From Paragorgia papillata (taxonomy: Eukaryota; Cnidaria; Anthozoa; Scleralcyonacea; Coralliidae), in NCBI GenBank assembly GCA_035771165.1, contig JAWNZC010000087.1, forward strand, positions 5,117,501-5,181,500: 64,000 bases of DNA, given 5' to 3'. The notes beneath the pieces are model-generated. The model was not told the origin of the DNA, made no database searches, and worked only from the letters and a program-made list of their open reading frames with translations. Below are positions 44,386-55,893 of this stretch, in pieces. Every line of letters begins with the position of its first letter. Within the stretch, counting starts at the first letter, position 1. The position numbers and the translations under genes were made by a program.

Positions 44386-45579
44386 TAGCCTGCGTGCAGA
44401 CGCGCGCACCACCCTCCTGAAATCGGGGGAATGTGGTCTGCGAAACGGCGTTCGTAATCGTGTTCCTGGTCACGTGAACCAAAATAATTAATTTTAGGCT
44501 AGCATAATTTTCACACCAATACTCTATTTGCAAGTCACTGTTATTAGGCTTGCGATTACTTTCACGTTTGTTTCGTTGAACATTTAAAAACAAATCAATC
44601 AATTTGGACAGGTTTCTTTGAAATCACGCCGCAAGTTCATCGATTTGTTTTTAAATGTTCAACGTTTTCTGACGAAACTTGCAACTTTCAAACCTAAATA
44701 ATCGCATTCCTATAAACGGTAGCTTGCAAATGGCAGTAACAAAATGGCGTCGTTCTCTCAAGGGATTCAGCGTGCTTGTTGGATTTTTTAAATTAGCGGA
44801 TTATAAGACGAGCAAATACGGTGTTTATTTTGGTCGACAGTTCTATTTTGAGGGAGATTATATTGATGAGAGAATGGACGAACTGGCGAAAAGCCAACTG
44901 CGTTTAATGTGAAGAAATTGAGACTTTTGTTGGTGTCGATGTTGTTATTTAATATTCCAAGCTGATTGCGATTATTATCTGGATCAGTAGCAAGTCGTTT
45001 CGACGGAGAACTCGTGTGAGTACTGCCACAATCGAGTTCTATTTTTCTTACATTGAGCAGCTGGCATGGATGTCTTGAATGATGTAAATCGTAGAGGTCG
45101 GCCTCGACTTTTCACAGATTATTTATTGCACCGTTTTATTACGGTGTTTTTTTTAGTTCCTCGACACAAGATTTGCAAATATATTGTGACTTCGGATGAA
45201 CTATAAATTCAAGCGTAGCTTTAAATTCTTCTTTCGCTTTAAATGCACCTTTACCATCAACCAGGTTTTTGTCGTTATGTTTCAAAATTTCACAAGAGCA
45301 GAGAATACATGTTGACATTTCAAATAGGATAGACAAAGGAAGACAATATAGGGAGGGAAAACCCGCTATATATAGCATTTTCGCATGAGAATTTGCTAAT
45401 GATAAAACATCTGACAAATCAAATATCGGCTACTTAAATTACCTTTTGTCAACCAATCACATATTAGTCCTTAAAATCTGGTGAAGTCTCACGTGACCAG
45501 AACACGATTACGAACGCCGTTTTGCAGACCCCATTTCCCCGATTTCAGGAGGGGGAAGGGCGCGTCTGCACGCAGGCTA
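44386..45579. mobile_element. hAT-like element, 8-bp duplication ATCAATTA
   Basis: Starts TAGCCTGCGTGCAGACGCG and ends with CGCGTCTGCACGCAGGCTA; the inverted repeats extend about 90 bp to GTTCCTGGTCACGTGA. ATCAATTA is duplicated exactly (44378-44385 and 45580-45587), and the empty site GATCAATTATTGCATGG is preserved in copy A. Length 1194 bp; no transposase. Confidence 0.85.
45139..45417 (-). CDS. Cys-rich (zinc-binding type) ORF in the hAT-like element
   Basis: 92 residues with CILCSCEILKHN and, about 40 residues on, YICKSCVEELKK: two C-x2-C pairs spaced like a ZAD-type or related zinc module. An internal Met (MSTCILC) is a plausible start. It could be the DNA-binding N-terminus of the lost transposase or a captured exon. 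Intact as an ORF, but expression is unproven. Confidence 0.4.
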   Translation of the reverse strand: MSDVLSLANSHAKMLYIAGFPSLYCLPLSILFEMSTCILCSCEILKHNDKNLVDGKGAFKAKEEFKATLEFIVHPKSQYICKSCVEELKKTP

Positions 45580-45864
45580 ATCAATTACTGCATAGATAGT
45601 TACAATTCTCTTCCATGGTCAAACCGGGTCCTGATATCTTAAATATTACTGAATACCAAGACCACTCTTCGTTGCCATGGACATGACTACATGCAAACTA
45701 CAATATTGACATATGCTAATATTTGTATAGACGTCGCTGGGACAGGTAGCTTATTTGGAAGTATTTGCTTGTAATTTTTCAATTTAACAGTGGAACATTA
45801 CTAAGATAAACAATAGGCACGCAATGCGTACATGCGTCTACGTGTAGAGCCATGGTGGTATACA

Positions 45865-46546
45865 CAACCTCCTACCCAGGTCCTTGCCATATACATCGTT
45901 TACAATCACGTGACATTAGACGTTATATTGGTTGATATTTTCAGTTAACGTAAATTTCCAATATCCTTGTTAAGATGAACATGACGGTCAGCAGTGTGTC
46001 AATTGCAACAGTGTTTGTCAACTGAAAAGTAAACCAAGACGGCGGAGGTGATGTCATGTGCAAACGACGTACTCACAATTTTCCTCGTTAAGCATATGCC
46101 TTAATAACAACCATAGTAATTGTAACAATATGGAAACACATATTAAACCCACAACTCTAGTAAGTAAATCTACATCACATGCATCATGTGAGTGGATCTT
46201 TGATACTGGCAGTGTAATTAATATAACAACAGGGCACATAGCAATATACCAAAACTGGAAATGGCCAATTTAATTTGAAAAAACACATATTAAGCATGAA
46301 AGAATTTGCTACTATATATATATGCACAAATAATACTGCCATAATGAGCTACATACTGGTACTTTTATATGAAATTATGTGTATTATCGTAGTGAATAAC
46401 ATAGGTAAAATTGACATATATTGTTTCCTTTGACTAAACTGGCACAGATTATTTTACTTCGGTCAATTATATCATAAACAATGGGTCCAAGATTTTCCTC
46501 AATATCATTTGCTATTCTCAGTAATAATATATATATTATATATATA

Positions 46547-46581
<35 letters not shown>

Positions 46582-47398
46582 AGTGAGTTTTGGTTCACGA
46601 AATGTTAGAGAGTGCTCAATACCATAGATAGAGCAAAATACAAAGCATGAAGTATAGTTTACCTTAAAGTCTGATTTTCCTCAATATCATTTGCTATTCT
46701 CAGTAATAATGCAATATACACAATATAGGATACTCCACATAGATATTTCAGGACAAAAGGCGTCCTCTTTAATTTTTACAAAATTATTTTTCATGCCAAT
46801 TTGGGGACTCATTTGTTACCAATATTCTAATAGAACAGTATTTATTATGTTTGTGGAGGACTTATAATTACATGTCCGCATGGGAACTAGTCAAAGCAAC
46901 GCAGCGCGGTAATGAAATAGGCGACTGTTTCGCACATTCAATATATACAATAAAATACGTATGTATTTCACCTGTACGTCGTTTAATACCATGCGCGATA
47001 GCTCCGGCCGTTATATCTAATAGTCAAACTCACCAAGACGTCGTTGGTAAAAGTAGTGATAAACTCTCATAAATTAAGACAACTTTTGCTGACAGCTCCG
47101 CGATTCGAATGCTTAAAACAAATATTCTCCCTTCAGTGACACACTGCCAGGAGCGCCACAAAGCCAACAAGGGGTCGGTCTGAGACTTTGGCATTCGCGT
47201 TAAATTGTATTGTGTTTCGGATTGTTTTTGTGAGGCCGTTGTGCATTTCGTGAAAATTCATCACGCCAGATGTTGGCATTTTGTATGAATAACGTTCAGG
47301 CCCATGATTTGGAAATGAGGCGACAAGCCCGGACCAGAGATTTTGGCACCTAGCGGCCTCGGGCGGCGAGCGGAGATAAGACCATGGGTAGGAGGTCG
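45865..47398. mobile_element. CGTACCC-family element, 1.5 kb
   Basis: Left end CAACCTCCTACCCAGGTCCT and right end ACCATGGGTAGGAGGTCG share the variant CTCCTACCC, so they pair with each other. The interior from about 46,850 aligns with 53,615-54,010 of the 52.6-kb element (for example CACCTGTACGTCGTTTAATA and CGATTCGAATGCTTAAAAC). Contains a Penelope insertion at 46529-46672. No convincing target duplication. Confidence 0.65.
46529..46672. mobile_element. Short Penelope-like insertion with 38-bp target duplication
   Basis: A TA-rich tract followed by AAGTGAGTTTTGGTTCACGA, AGAGAGTGCTCAATACC and GCATGAAGTATAGTTTACCT. The 38-bp sequence starting GATTTTCCTCAATATCATTT is present exactly at 46491-46528 and 46673-46710. 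This defines the inserted unit including its TA tract. Confidence 0.85.
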
Positions 47399-47729
47399 GT
47401 TCAAATAGAGGTTGACGTTTGATAGAAAATAGATTATCACAAGGAGCCCATCATCATGCGGACGCATCCTGACTAGAGTTCACAATGCGCCGTCAGGAGT
47501 CTCTTCCCGTCATCTGATTACGAAGGTATTGAGGCAGTTGACTAGGTCCCTAGCAACACAGTCAATGTAGCTGATTGGTCTTCATCCTCTGGACGGACAA
47601 GGCATTCTCAAACAAATTACATCAGAGATGATTTGATCTTTGGTTCGGTGGCAGTGGCCTGAAAATCTGGCTCTTCGCTGAGCAATAATGATTGAAATTA
47701 ATCTTGTGCTCACGCCATCATATATTCTG

Positions 47730-49250
47730 AACTCTAGTTAATAGGAGAGTACAGTATAGGTCTTGTTGTTACTTTTTTACATGGTCCATGTTTCACAGCC
47801 GTATTAAAGAATACACATGCCCTGAAGAATGACAACTTAGAGCGCCTGAAATGTTTGACTGCTAAATTATATGCAGTTTGTTACAGGCATTCCAAGCTTG
47901 ACTTTTACGAGAGTGAAGCACTTTCTTGCTGTCGGCAACAAGGAACCCAGGTAATTGAAATCCTTTACCTTGTGTTGCCTGCCATATTTAGATGAAATTG
48001 GTTGGTGGATACTATCTCTATTTACAGTCATGTATTCAGTTTTCTTGGCATTGAGAAGTAAGAGAACTTGTGCATCTTGAAATAACGTTGTTATTAGTGG
48101 TATGTCATCCGCATAGTCAAGATCAGTAAGATAATTGTCTTTTTCCCTGCATTTCTTAATAGGAATGATGTCAATACCTTTAGAATTTGATATGTCTACT
48201 GACTGTTTAAGAATTTTGTCAACAGCAATTACAAAGAGATAAGGGACTAGTGTTTCTCCCTGGATATTCCCAGCAGTTGTGAGAAACTCTTTGGTTGGTC
48301 CGTTCATGGTTTGTATGCAAGTTGGTGAACTCTCATACATGATCGCAATTGCTTTCACAAATTCCTCAGGAATACCATAGTTCAGAAAAATATGTAGCAT
48401 CACGTTACGGTTTACAGTTCCGAAAGCTTTTGAAAAGTCGACAAACACGATGTATGCAGTCTTTTTAGAGATTTTCAACACTTCTATTATCCTTCCGAAA
48501 GCGAGAATTTGGGGGGTGTAGATCTACTGTTGCGAAATCCGTTTGGATTTCTACGGAGAGTGGAGTCAATGTGAGGAGAAATCCTGTTCAGAAGCATAGT
48601 GTTGTCTAATTTTGAAGCGAGTGCCAACAGTGTTATACCTCTGTTTTTGGAACTTGGAAGGTAGAGAAAGGTCACCTTTCTTTTGGTATTATTCATGATT
48701 TTGAGAGTGCTTATTTTCCCTTTTTGGTTTCATTGCAGAAATCTAGCAACTGTTCATAAAAGAGTGGACTCTTCCATATGATAGCCGGTATATGTTGTTG
48801 GACCAGGAGTTTTAGACTTCCGAAGCTTGTTCAGACCTTTTCGTAGTACATCCATGGAGAATGCATGGACTAGTCTTTATTGAAAGTCGTTCAGATATCG
48901 TTTTGTTGAAGGAAGGGTCATTAAAATTCATGTTATTTTGGTCAGGTTTGCTTAGTAGATTGAAGAAATGCTGAAACATGTTCTCTTGACGCTCTTCTGC
49001 TGTGTCACCTTTTACTCTGATGACAGGAGACGCGTTGGTGATGTCACGTATGACTTCCCAGGCAGCCGCATGTTTATATTCGTGTTGTAGGTTATCAAGC
49101 TCTTGGAGCTTACTCTTGATGTGGTTATCCAACACTTTAGTTTGTGCTTGATCTAGTGCTGCTTTGGTTGTGTATATGCTCCTCTTTGTTGCTCTAGTAG
49201 GTTGAGCTTTACCACAGGGTGCCCACCCGAGAAGCGAGCTGTAAAAAAGT
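47730..49250 (-). pseudogene. Non-LTR retrotransposon reverse transcriptase, decayed
   Basis: Minus-strand blocks in order: pre-RT linker (KLQELDNLQHEYKHAAAWEV, AEERQENMFQHFFNLLS), then NRGITLLALASKL and LNRISPHIDSTLRRNPNGFR (RT motifs 1-2), AYIVFVDFSKAFGTVNR (motif A), GNIQGETLVPYLF (motif B), DLDYADDIPLI (catalytic YADD), LNAKKTEYMTVN and DFNYLGSL. Several frames are needed and a stop separates 48,487 from 48,481. The KKTEYM...F-YLGS features are common in RTE- and Jockey-like elements of cnidarians; the clade is not resolved. The endonuclease is replaced by unrelated sequence beyond 49,250. Confidence 0.8.
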
Positions 49251-49259
49251 AAATTGGCC

Positions 49260-50129
49260 GTTGTTGGCCAGACATCAGAGACGAAATTATCCGATGAAAA
49301 ATGTTCAAAACTATTGACAAAATACAAAGCAAAAAATATGACTTGAAGTTTCCCGAAAACTCGAAATATAGGCGTGCCGGTGGAGGGCCTGCTTTGCAGG
49401 CTAGTACTGCGAAGGTTCGCGCGCGAGGAGGACGGCCCGAAGAGAGGAAAAATTAAAATAAAGGGCTGTAGCATTCGCGAATCGGCGGAAGTATGTGCTC
49501 CAGAGGTTGTTGTGACATTTAGGGCTCGACAAATAGTCGGTTATGTACTGTGTCAAATGTCAACAAGAGCGATTCTCTCGGATATTATAAACTGTGATCG
49601 TGATGACCAGTTGTCATTTAATGTAACTTTAAACGATGCTGCAGTTAACTGGTGAATGATTCAAATTTTATTTATTTCTTTGTTTGAAATTTCCGAATCG
49701 CAGATTTTGAAAACGTTAACGTTTTCTAATAACTCACGTTGAACATGCCAAAAACTGCCAATTAATATGTACTATTTTCATGTAGGATTTTGAAGATCTC
49801 TGCAGTGCGTAGTGGGGAATCAGTAAGTCTTTCAGTATAGATGACGAAGATGATGTCTTCAGTTAACTGCCACCGCAAGCTGTGGAAGACGTCCCAAACG
49901 TTCAACATATCTGCATATATGTAAATGATCGGGAAAATTACCGTCGTGAGCAAAGATTTTAAAACTTTTAACTTGATGAACCCTTCAGCTGGGGGTTGTG
50001 CGGGCCTGCAAATAGTCGTGCTAGTCAGGCTTTCTATGGGCGGAGGAGGCGTTCGATCGGCACGATCCGCGCTCGCGCCTACCAACCCACACATTACTCG
50101 GTATTTTTTGAATTGGCAATCTACACCTC

Positions 50130-50131
<2 letters not shown>
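49260..50131. other. No recognised gene
   Basis: ORFs on both strands (for example 49374-49655 and 49762-50094) show no domain. The stretch ends at a TA tract. Confidence 0.45.
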
Positions 50132-50188
<57 letters not shown>

Positions 50189-50320
50189 TGAGTTTTGGTT
50201 CACGAAATGTTAGAGAGTGCTCAATACCATAGATAGAGCAAAATACAAAGCATGAAGTATAGTTTACCTTAAAGTCTTCGCTACCAGAGGTTTCACCCTA
50301 AACGGGATCTATACTTCATG

Positions 50321-50365
<45 letters not shown>

Positions 50366-50890
50366 CTAAAACTCATTAATAATTCATGAGGAAAACACAA
50401 AGAAAATCCATGTTTAATGAGTGTCTGTATACGTGATACAGATTCCTCTTGATTTACATAAGTTTTAGCTTTGATTTTCTCGACTTAGACAACGTTTTTT
50501 TAGAAATATTACTACGCCAATGAACTAACCAAATCGGATCGTTTTAGAAGTCATTTACAGAATTCGTGTCCGTTCTGTATCGGGATACAGGCACTCGGCT
50601 TCGCCTCGTGTCTGTATACCCCGATACAGAACGGCTACTCATTCTGTAAATAGTACATATAAACTATACTTCATGCTTTATATATATATATATATATATA
50701 CAAAGTATAAAGTATAGTTTTACCTTAAAGTCTTCGCTACCAGAGGTTTCACCCTAAACGGGATCATCCCGTTTAGGGTGAAACCTCTGGTAGCGAAGAC
50801 TTTAAGGTAAAACTATACTTTATACTTTGTATTTTGCTCTATCTATATATGGTATTGAGCACTCTCTAACATTTCGTGAACCATAACTCA

Positions 50891-50926
<36 letters not shown>

Positions 50927-50930
50927 CGTT
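50132..50930. mobile_element. Penelope-like terminal fragments among (TA)n tracts
   Basis: TA tracts at 50132-50186, 50324-50362, 50680-50700 and 50894-50922 alternate with Penelope terminal sequence: 50187-50320 (AAGTGAGTTTTGGTTCACGA to AACGGGAT), 50701-50830 (palindrome) and 50831-50893 (inverse terminal signature). A dispersed hairpin repeat (50363-50660, CCGTTCTGTATCGGG stem) sits between. None of these terminal copies contains the CTGATGA core, so their hammerheads are broken. Confidence 0.75.
50701..50830. repeat. Near-perfect 130-bp palindrome
   Basis: Arms 50701-50764 and 50768-50830 are inverse copies of CAAAGTATAAAGTATAGTTT ... CACCCTAAACGGG with almost no spacer. It is two Penelope terminal repeats joined head to head. 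Confidence 0.9.
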
Positions 50931-51612
50931 AAGAGTTCTCCGGATTCAATGTACTTTTTCTTGAGCTTACGACTCGGTGCTTCGAGTCTTCATCAGAAGT
51001 GAGAGAAAGATGATAGGTCTGGTGTTTTATTGTGTTGACCATCCATGTGTCTTCGTGATTGTAATCTCTGTGAGCGTCTAATTGGTTGATTGTTCGTTGC
51101 CCTCGTGTAGCGAGTGGTTCTTTTGTCCGTTGGTTGATTTTGAATCGTACTGTCCTCATGGGAAACTCCGGTGTTGGGTTTCTTCTTATCCTTGTTTTGA
51201 GTGCTTGAGTTGCGAATATTCGTTGATGGATTATGATCTGATTGTTTGAGTTGATGGAATGAAGCGTGTTTAAGTTGATGGTAGGCTGTGGGTATTTCTA
51301 TGTGGTGATTGAATGTGGATCTGTCGATGCTGTGCCAGGCTTCTTTGAATTCGCGAGAAAATCTTGTAGTAGGTTAATTTGCCTAGTATCTTTGTTTCTG
51401 ATCAGTCAAAAGTGTGTCCATAGTCGTCTGCGTGGTTTGCTGAAAGAGATCTAGGGTCGTGTCGTCTAATAGAGTTTTTGTGTTCTGTCAGTCGTGTTTC
51501 TACTTTCTTTTATGTCACTCCTATGTATTGTTGTGGACATTCGTGGCAAGGTCAACACAATAAAACACTAGATCTATCATCTTTCTCTCACTTCTGATGA
51601 AGACTCGAAAAC
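50930..51612 (-). pseudogene. Second Penelope-like GIY-YIG fragment, decayed
   Basis: The minus strand from 51,545 reads CPQQYIGVT, a stop, KVETRLTEHKNSIRRHDP, a second stop and KILGKLTYYKIFSREFKEAW, matching the YIG, Arg/His and later motifs of a GIY-YIG domain. Downstream, an Arg/Asn-rich tail (RTVRFKINQRTKEPLATRGQ) runs to SDEDSKHRVVSS. The last codons overlap a hammerhead-like string, CTGATGA-A-GACTCG...CGAGTC-GTAA. A 55-bp inverted copy of the tail (GTCAACACAATAAAACAC through CTGATGAAGACTCGAA) lies at 51,551-51,608. Confidence 0.65.
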
Positions 51613-51888
51613 GGCAGGCCGGGCTGATACATGTCAGGACAAATTTCCCTGTTGTTCCTGGTCGGTCATTCTGTTTAGTACGCAAATCACTTGAGCGACA
51701 AAGATAAATTCCAATGTCGTTTTTGTCTGAAATACCAAAACGGAAGCCTAGTTTTTGTCAACAAACGCTTGCAGATAGACATTCGTTTTACAACAAGTTT
51801 GATTGACAATAAATTTCATCATTTACGGTCGAAACCAAACGATTTTCCATACATTGAGCGGGACTTTCGGTCCAGGCCTCAAACTACC

Positions 51889-52048
51889 TTAGCGTAGCAA
51901 CATAAGTTTTAAATTTTACTCAACCGGTATAAAATTTAAAAGAACAAATATAACTATATATTAATTTTTACATATAGATTTATATATTAATTTATATTTA
52001 TATATAAATATAGATATCATATATAAAACTTGCGTTGCTACGTTACGA
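51889..52048. mobile_element. AT-rich MITE
   Basis: TTAGCGTAGCAACATAAGTT and ACTTGCGTTGCTACGTTA are imperfect inverted ends around a core made of TATA/AATA repeats. Confidence 0.5.
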
Positions 52049-52589
52049 CAGTTTGATGTCTATACAGGAAGTTGCGCTTAATGTATGAAAAATAGGTACG
52101 CTCAGGCGTGCATGTATCTGCTGGGTTTATTGCATATAACTATTATAGTAAAAACAATAATGTACCAGTAATCGTGTAGTTATAACAATATGGTATGAAC
52201 CAAAGTAAAATCATTGTTTAGAAGTAAGGAAAAGGAAGAAGTCCAAAAATGTCATCAAAATCATTAGGACAAACAAACATTGGTTAGTCTTTAAGAAATA
52301 TGATTGCATTGAGTAAAAGCTAGAATAGATGTCTGCACAGTTATGGCAGAAATTTTGCATGACATATATCGCCTGTCACTGATATACGATTGTCTAACTG
52401 ATTTTCTCATTTACATCGATAGTATTAGCATATTTTTCTCGAGGGTTACCACAGGTTTTTCACATTTCACATTTTCACATTGTGCTATCTTGGAATAGGG
52501 TCATCCATTTCCGCTCACCAAAGCACAGCCTCACTGTCAGTGAGGATTCATACTGGAAAGTTTACTAAATTTGTAAAAGCCTTCTGTAT

Positions 52590-54176
52590 CAACCTCGTAC
52601 CCAGGGTCTTATCTCCGCTCCCCCGCCCCCACCCACCGCTGCGAAAAGACCCTGGTCCAGGCTGGTCACGTGTCGTCTATCAAAATTTTCGACTGCGGGA
52701 GTGACCCCTGCGTTTCAATGCTTGACCTCGCTGGAATCGTCGAAGAAATGCATGTATACGTATCTTGTTTTGTTTTCTGGTATTAGATTTTGAAATGAAT
52801 GGTTAAACCGGTGATACGATTTTAAAATTGTTTTGACAGCTATTGTTTTTAGTTTATAATAAATCGCTGTGTGTTTATTTAAGTTTACAATGAAGGAAGT
52901 TTTTGATGTTCCCATTCGTTTTATAATCGTCAACCTGGGTGCTTAAATTATACAATATATAGTCGATTAATCGATATGTTATTATCATTTTTCTATTTAT
53001 ACAAACTCCAGTTACTCCGCAAATTTGATCTTTCGTCGCTTGATCATGAAATATGAATACGCCACTATGAAAACTGTTGCCGCTCCTCCATTCGGTATAT
53101 TAAAATATCGAACAATAGCTAGTATTAATCAACGACAAATAAACAGTACTAAAATAGTAAAATATTTGAAACCATTCTATAATGCTATAGCAAGACACTA
53201 GACACATTTAATAAGGCAAAGGTGAAATGTTGAACCTTTGTTGTCATCTGTCTGCATTTCTGAATGCGCTGTGTTGTTTACTTAAAGAAATAGTTACTTT
53301 CAGTAGACTTCAAGAAAGCGGGCGAGTCTTATCGATTTTTCTGCTTCTTTGCTGTCACAAACTTCTTGTCCGATAAAGAAACCCCCGTTCAAGTTAACTT
53401 GTTACGTATCTTTTAGTTTTGATCGTTTTAAACGCAACAACCTAATACCCGCCGCTTTTCGGACTATTAATAATAACACGTCGTATTAAATTATAGTCCC
53501 TCGACAATTGTTTAAAAAATAATAGGTACGGATATCGACTAACCTTTTTAAAATGAACTTGAAAATTGACATTTTATATCAAATATATTTATCACTTATC
53601 ATGTTCGTGGATGACTGATCATAATTTTGTCCGCATGAGAACTGGTCACAACAACGCAGCACAGTAAACGTCACAGTGGTAATGAAATGGAAGACTGTTT
53701 CAAACTCTCAATATAAACAATAAAATACGTATGTGTTTCACCTGTACGTTGTTGAATACCACACGTGAAAGCTGCCGTTATACTTAAGTGAAGTACGTCC
53801 AGTTAAAAGCCCCACGATTCGAATGCTTAAAACTAATATTCTCCCATCAATAACACATGTCGCTTGCGCTACAAAGCCAGCAAAATATTGATCTTTGAGA
53901 CTTTGGCATTCTTATTGAATTATATCTCGTTTTGGATTGTTTCTCCAAGCCGTTGTGCACCTTTCGTGAGTCGTGATATTTCATCTGGCCAGATGTTTTG
54001 CGTTTTGTATAAACACTACTCCGGTCGGTAAGTCGAGAAAGTTTTTTGTACCACCCTACCCACACTAAATTTATTTTGTACTGCCCATATTTTGGGCAGC
54101 ACGTGACCAGCCTGGACCAGGGTCTTTTCGCAGCGGTGGGCGGGGGAGCGGAGATAAGACCCTGGGTACGAGGTTG
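52590..54176. mobile_element. CGTACCC-family element, 1.6 kb, long TIRs
   Basis: The left end CAACCTCGTACCCAGGGTCT and the right end AGACCCTGGGTACGAGGTTG belong to 80-bp inverted repeats that run through CCGCTGCGAAAAGACCCTGG to GGCTGGTCACGTG with one short indel. Flanks CTTCTGTAT (52581-52589) and CTTCTGTAC (54177-54185) form a 9-bp duplication with one mismatch. The interior has no recognised ORF. Best-preserved member of the family in this window; probably MULE-like. Confidence 0.8.
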
Positions 54177-54185
54177 CTTCTGTAC

Positions 54186-55270
54186 TTGAAAATCCTTCGC
54201 TCCTTTGTTTACAGCCACATGGCTGTCTGCTGTCATAGCCTTGATCCATCAAATACTTGGTGTATGGTTGTTAGTTTAGCTTCGGCCATAGCTTCAGTTG
54301 TTTGTCGTCACTTGTCGTTTTATTCTATGTTATGATTGGCTCCGAAGGCATTCTTTTGTTAACTTATTTTAATAGCGCGACAGCGTAACATCTACTCGCA
54401 CATGCGCAGTAGATACAAAAAATGTTTAATTTCGATAGAGAAATGATGAAATTTATCGCAAATCAAACTTGTTGTGGAACGAATGACTATCGGCGCGGCT
54501 TCGTTAACAAAACGGAGCCTTCGCTTTGGTATTTTAGACAGAAACGACTTTTGAGATGATCACAGAACAACCAATCAGACGTTTATCTCAAGCGTTATGT
54601 TTCAAGTGAGGCGGCTGTATTCGCAGGTTATAAAGAAACACACGTCTCCCAAAAAATAAAGTAAAAAAAAAAAAGTAAAAAAAACACTTTAAAATATCGG
54701 GAGTTGGCCAAAAAAAAATGGGAAAACGGGACACGAATCTGTTCTTTCTTTACGGACTTCAACGAACAGAATCGTAACCGCTAATCATTTGACAAAATTT
54801 ACAAATTATCGTTTCAAAATACCAGTCCAAAACTTCAAAAATTCAGAAAGACGACTTTTTGGCAACGGGAGAAAACAACTGAGGCTGATTCGATCTTCTG
54901 TTGACACAGTTCAAAAGTATCATCGCACAGCAATGGAGAAACCGACATGAATAAACATCTATTTGCAATGATTTGAGATACATCGTTTTTTCGTTTGCAT
55001 GGTGATGAGTAAATTAATAAATATAATTAAACATGTATCTGTTGAATGCGCTGGCTTCTAACAATTAAATAAATTTTGAAATTTCAAGCATTATCCTTAC
55101 GCGAATATTAGTCAGACCGTTTCTATAGCAACCTACCCAAATAAATTTCTAGTTTTGCCTACGGGGCACGGGGTGTCTTCGTAGCTAGGGAGGCGGGGGG
55201 GGGGGGAGAGGCAGCAGAAATATGACCCATGCTACAAGGCTGCCTCTGGCATCGGTTAGATCCAGCTTAT
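54186..55270. other. No recognised gene
   Basis: Contains poly-A/T runs near 54,660-54,720 and a poly-G run at 55,193-55,206. No domain-bearing ORF or paired ends were seen. Confidence 0.5.
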
Positions 55271-55272
55271 AT

Positions 55273-55730
55273 TCAGTCATTGTTTTTTGTAGTAGTAAAC
55301 TTGTGATTTCGGCGATGTTGAATTTCATTCGTTTTTGTCTGAAAACGCTTACTTTTGGACAAGGTTATAGCTTTCGACCCCACAACTTCGACGTGCTTGA
55401 TAAGCAAAATGCAAGCTTTTTCAAAACTGAGTAGAGACATTTGAAGTCGCTGTTGTTGTTTTTTTCTTGTAAGATAAGCGGTGAAAACATTTTGCAGTAA
55501 TATCATTATATTAAAATTAAAACCTAATTGGAAGAAGAAGGGTTGTTCCAATTGTAATAAAATCGAATTAATTGCCTCCAATGCCAAAAATAATGTCACA
55601 ATAACACAAATGTTAAAAAAATCCATAGCTTTAGCTCGATACGTTTTTAAAACTGTACTGATCATCAGTGGCTTCATAATTATAGAAACAAACGCCAAAA
55701 GATGTTGCGTAAAAGTGGTCGCTTAATAAC
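55273..55730 (-). CDS. Possible exon of a membrane protein (unknown)
   Basis: A minus-strand open frame of about 150 residues (ATTFTQHLLAFVSIIMKPLM..., stop at 55273). Two hydrophobic segments (FFNICVIVTLFLAL; FFFQLGFNFNIMILLQ) are followed by a basic tail (LSKSKRFQTKTNEIQHRR). The layout of paired transmembrane segments and a basic cytosolic tail resembles the C-terminal exon of a multi-pass receptor. A possible acceptor (TTATTAAG) lies upstream. It is on the same strand as the MAM exons and could be a last exon of that gene, but no homology is recognised. Confidence 0.3.
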
Positions 55731-55893
55731 TGAAGGGTTGTACAGGTCAATTAAGGTGGTGGTTCGTGAAGTTTTGACTGCATCTTTTTAAATTATTTGA
55801 AATTTACATCAATATTTTGGGAAATAATAAATTCTCATATATTCCCTATTGGAGATGTTTAAAAAATAACTTTATCAACATACTATAATTCAC

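Larger units (their letters stand above)
40880..45690 (+). repeat. Duplicated segment, copy B
   Basis: Colinear with 29,840-33,925 (see copy A). It begins inside the BEL reading frame; copy A also starts with about 45 bp that align with this junction, so A and B probably share one ancestral event. Private insertions: a 770-bp CGTACCC-family element (42575-43344) and a 1.2-kb hAT-like element (44386-45579). No host coding sequence is apparent. Confidence 0.7.

Noticed and set aside
45865..47398. 9-bp target duplication for this element
   Set aside because: TGGTATACA and GTTCAAATA share too few bases.
49374..49655. 93-residue plus-strand ORF
   Set aside because: No recognisable motif; an opposing ORF is equally long; likely chance.
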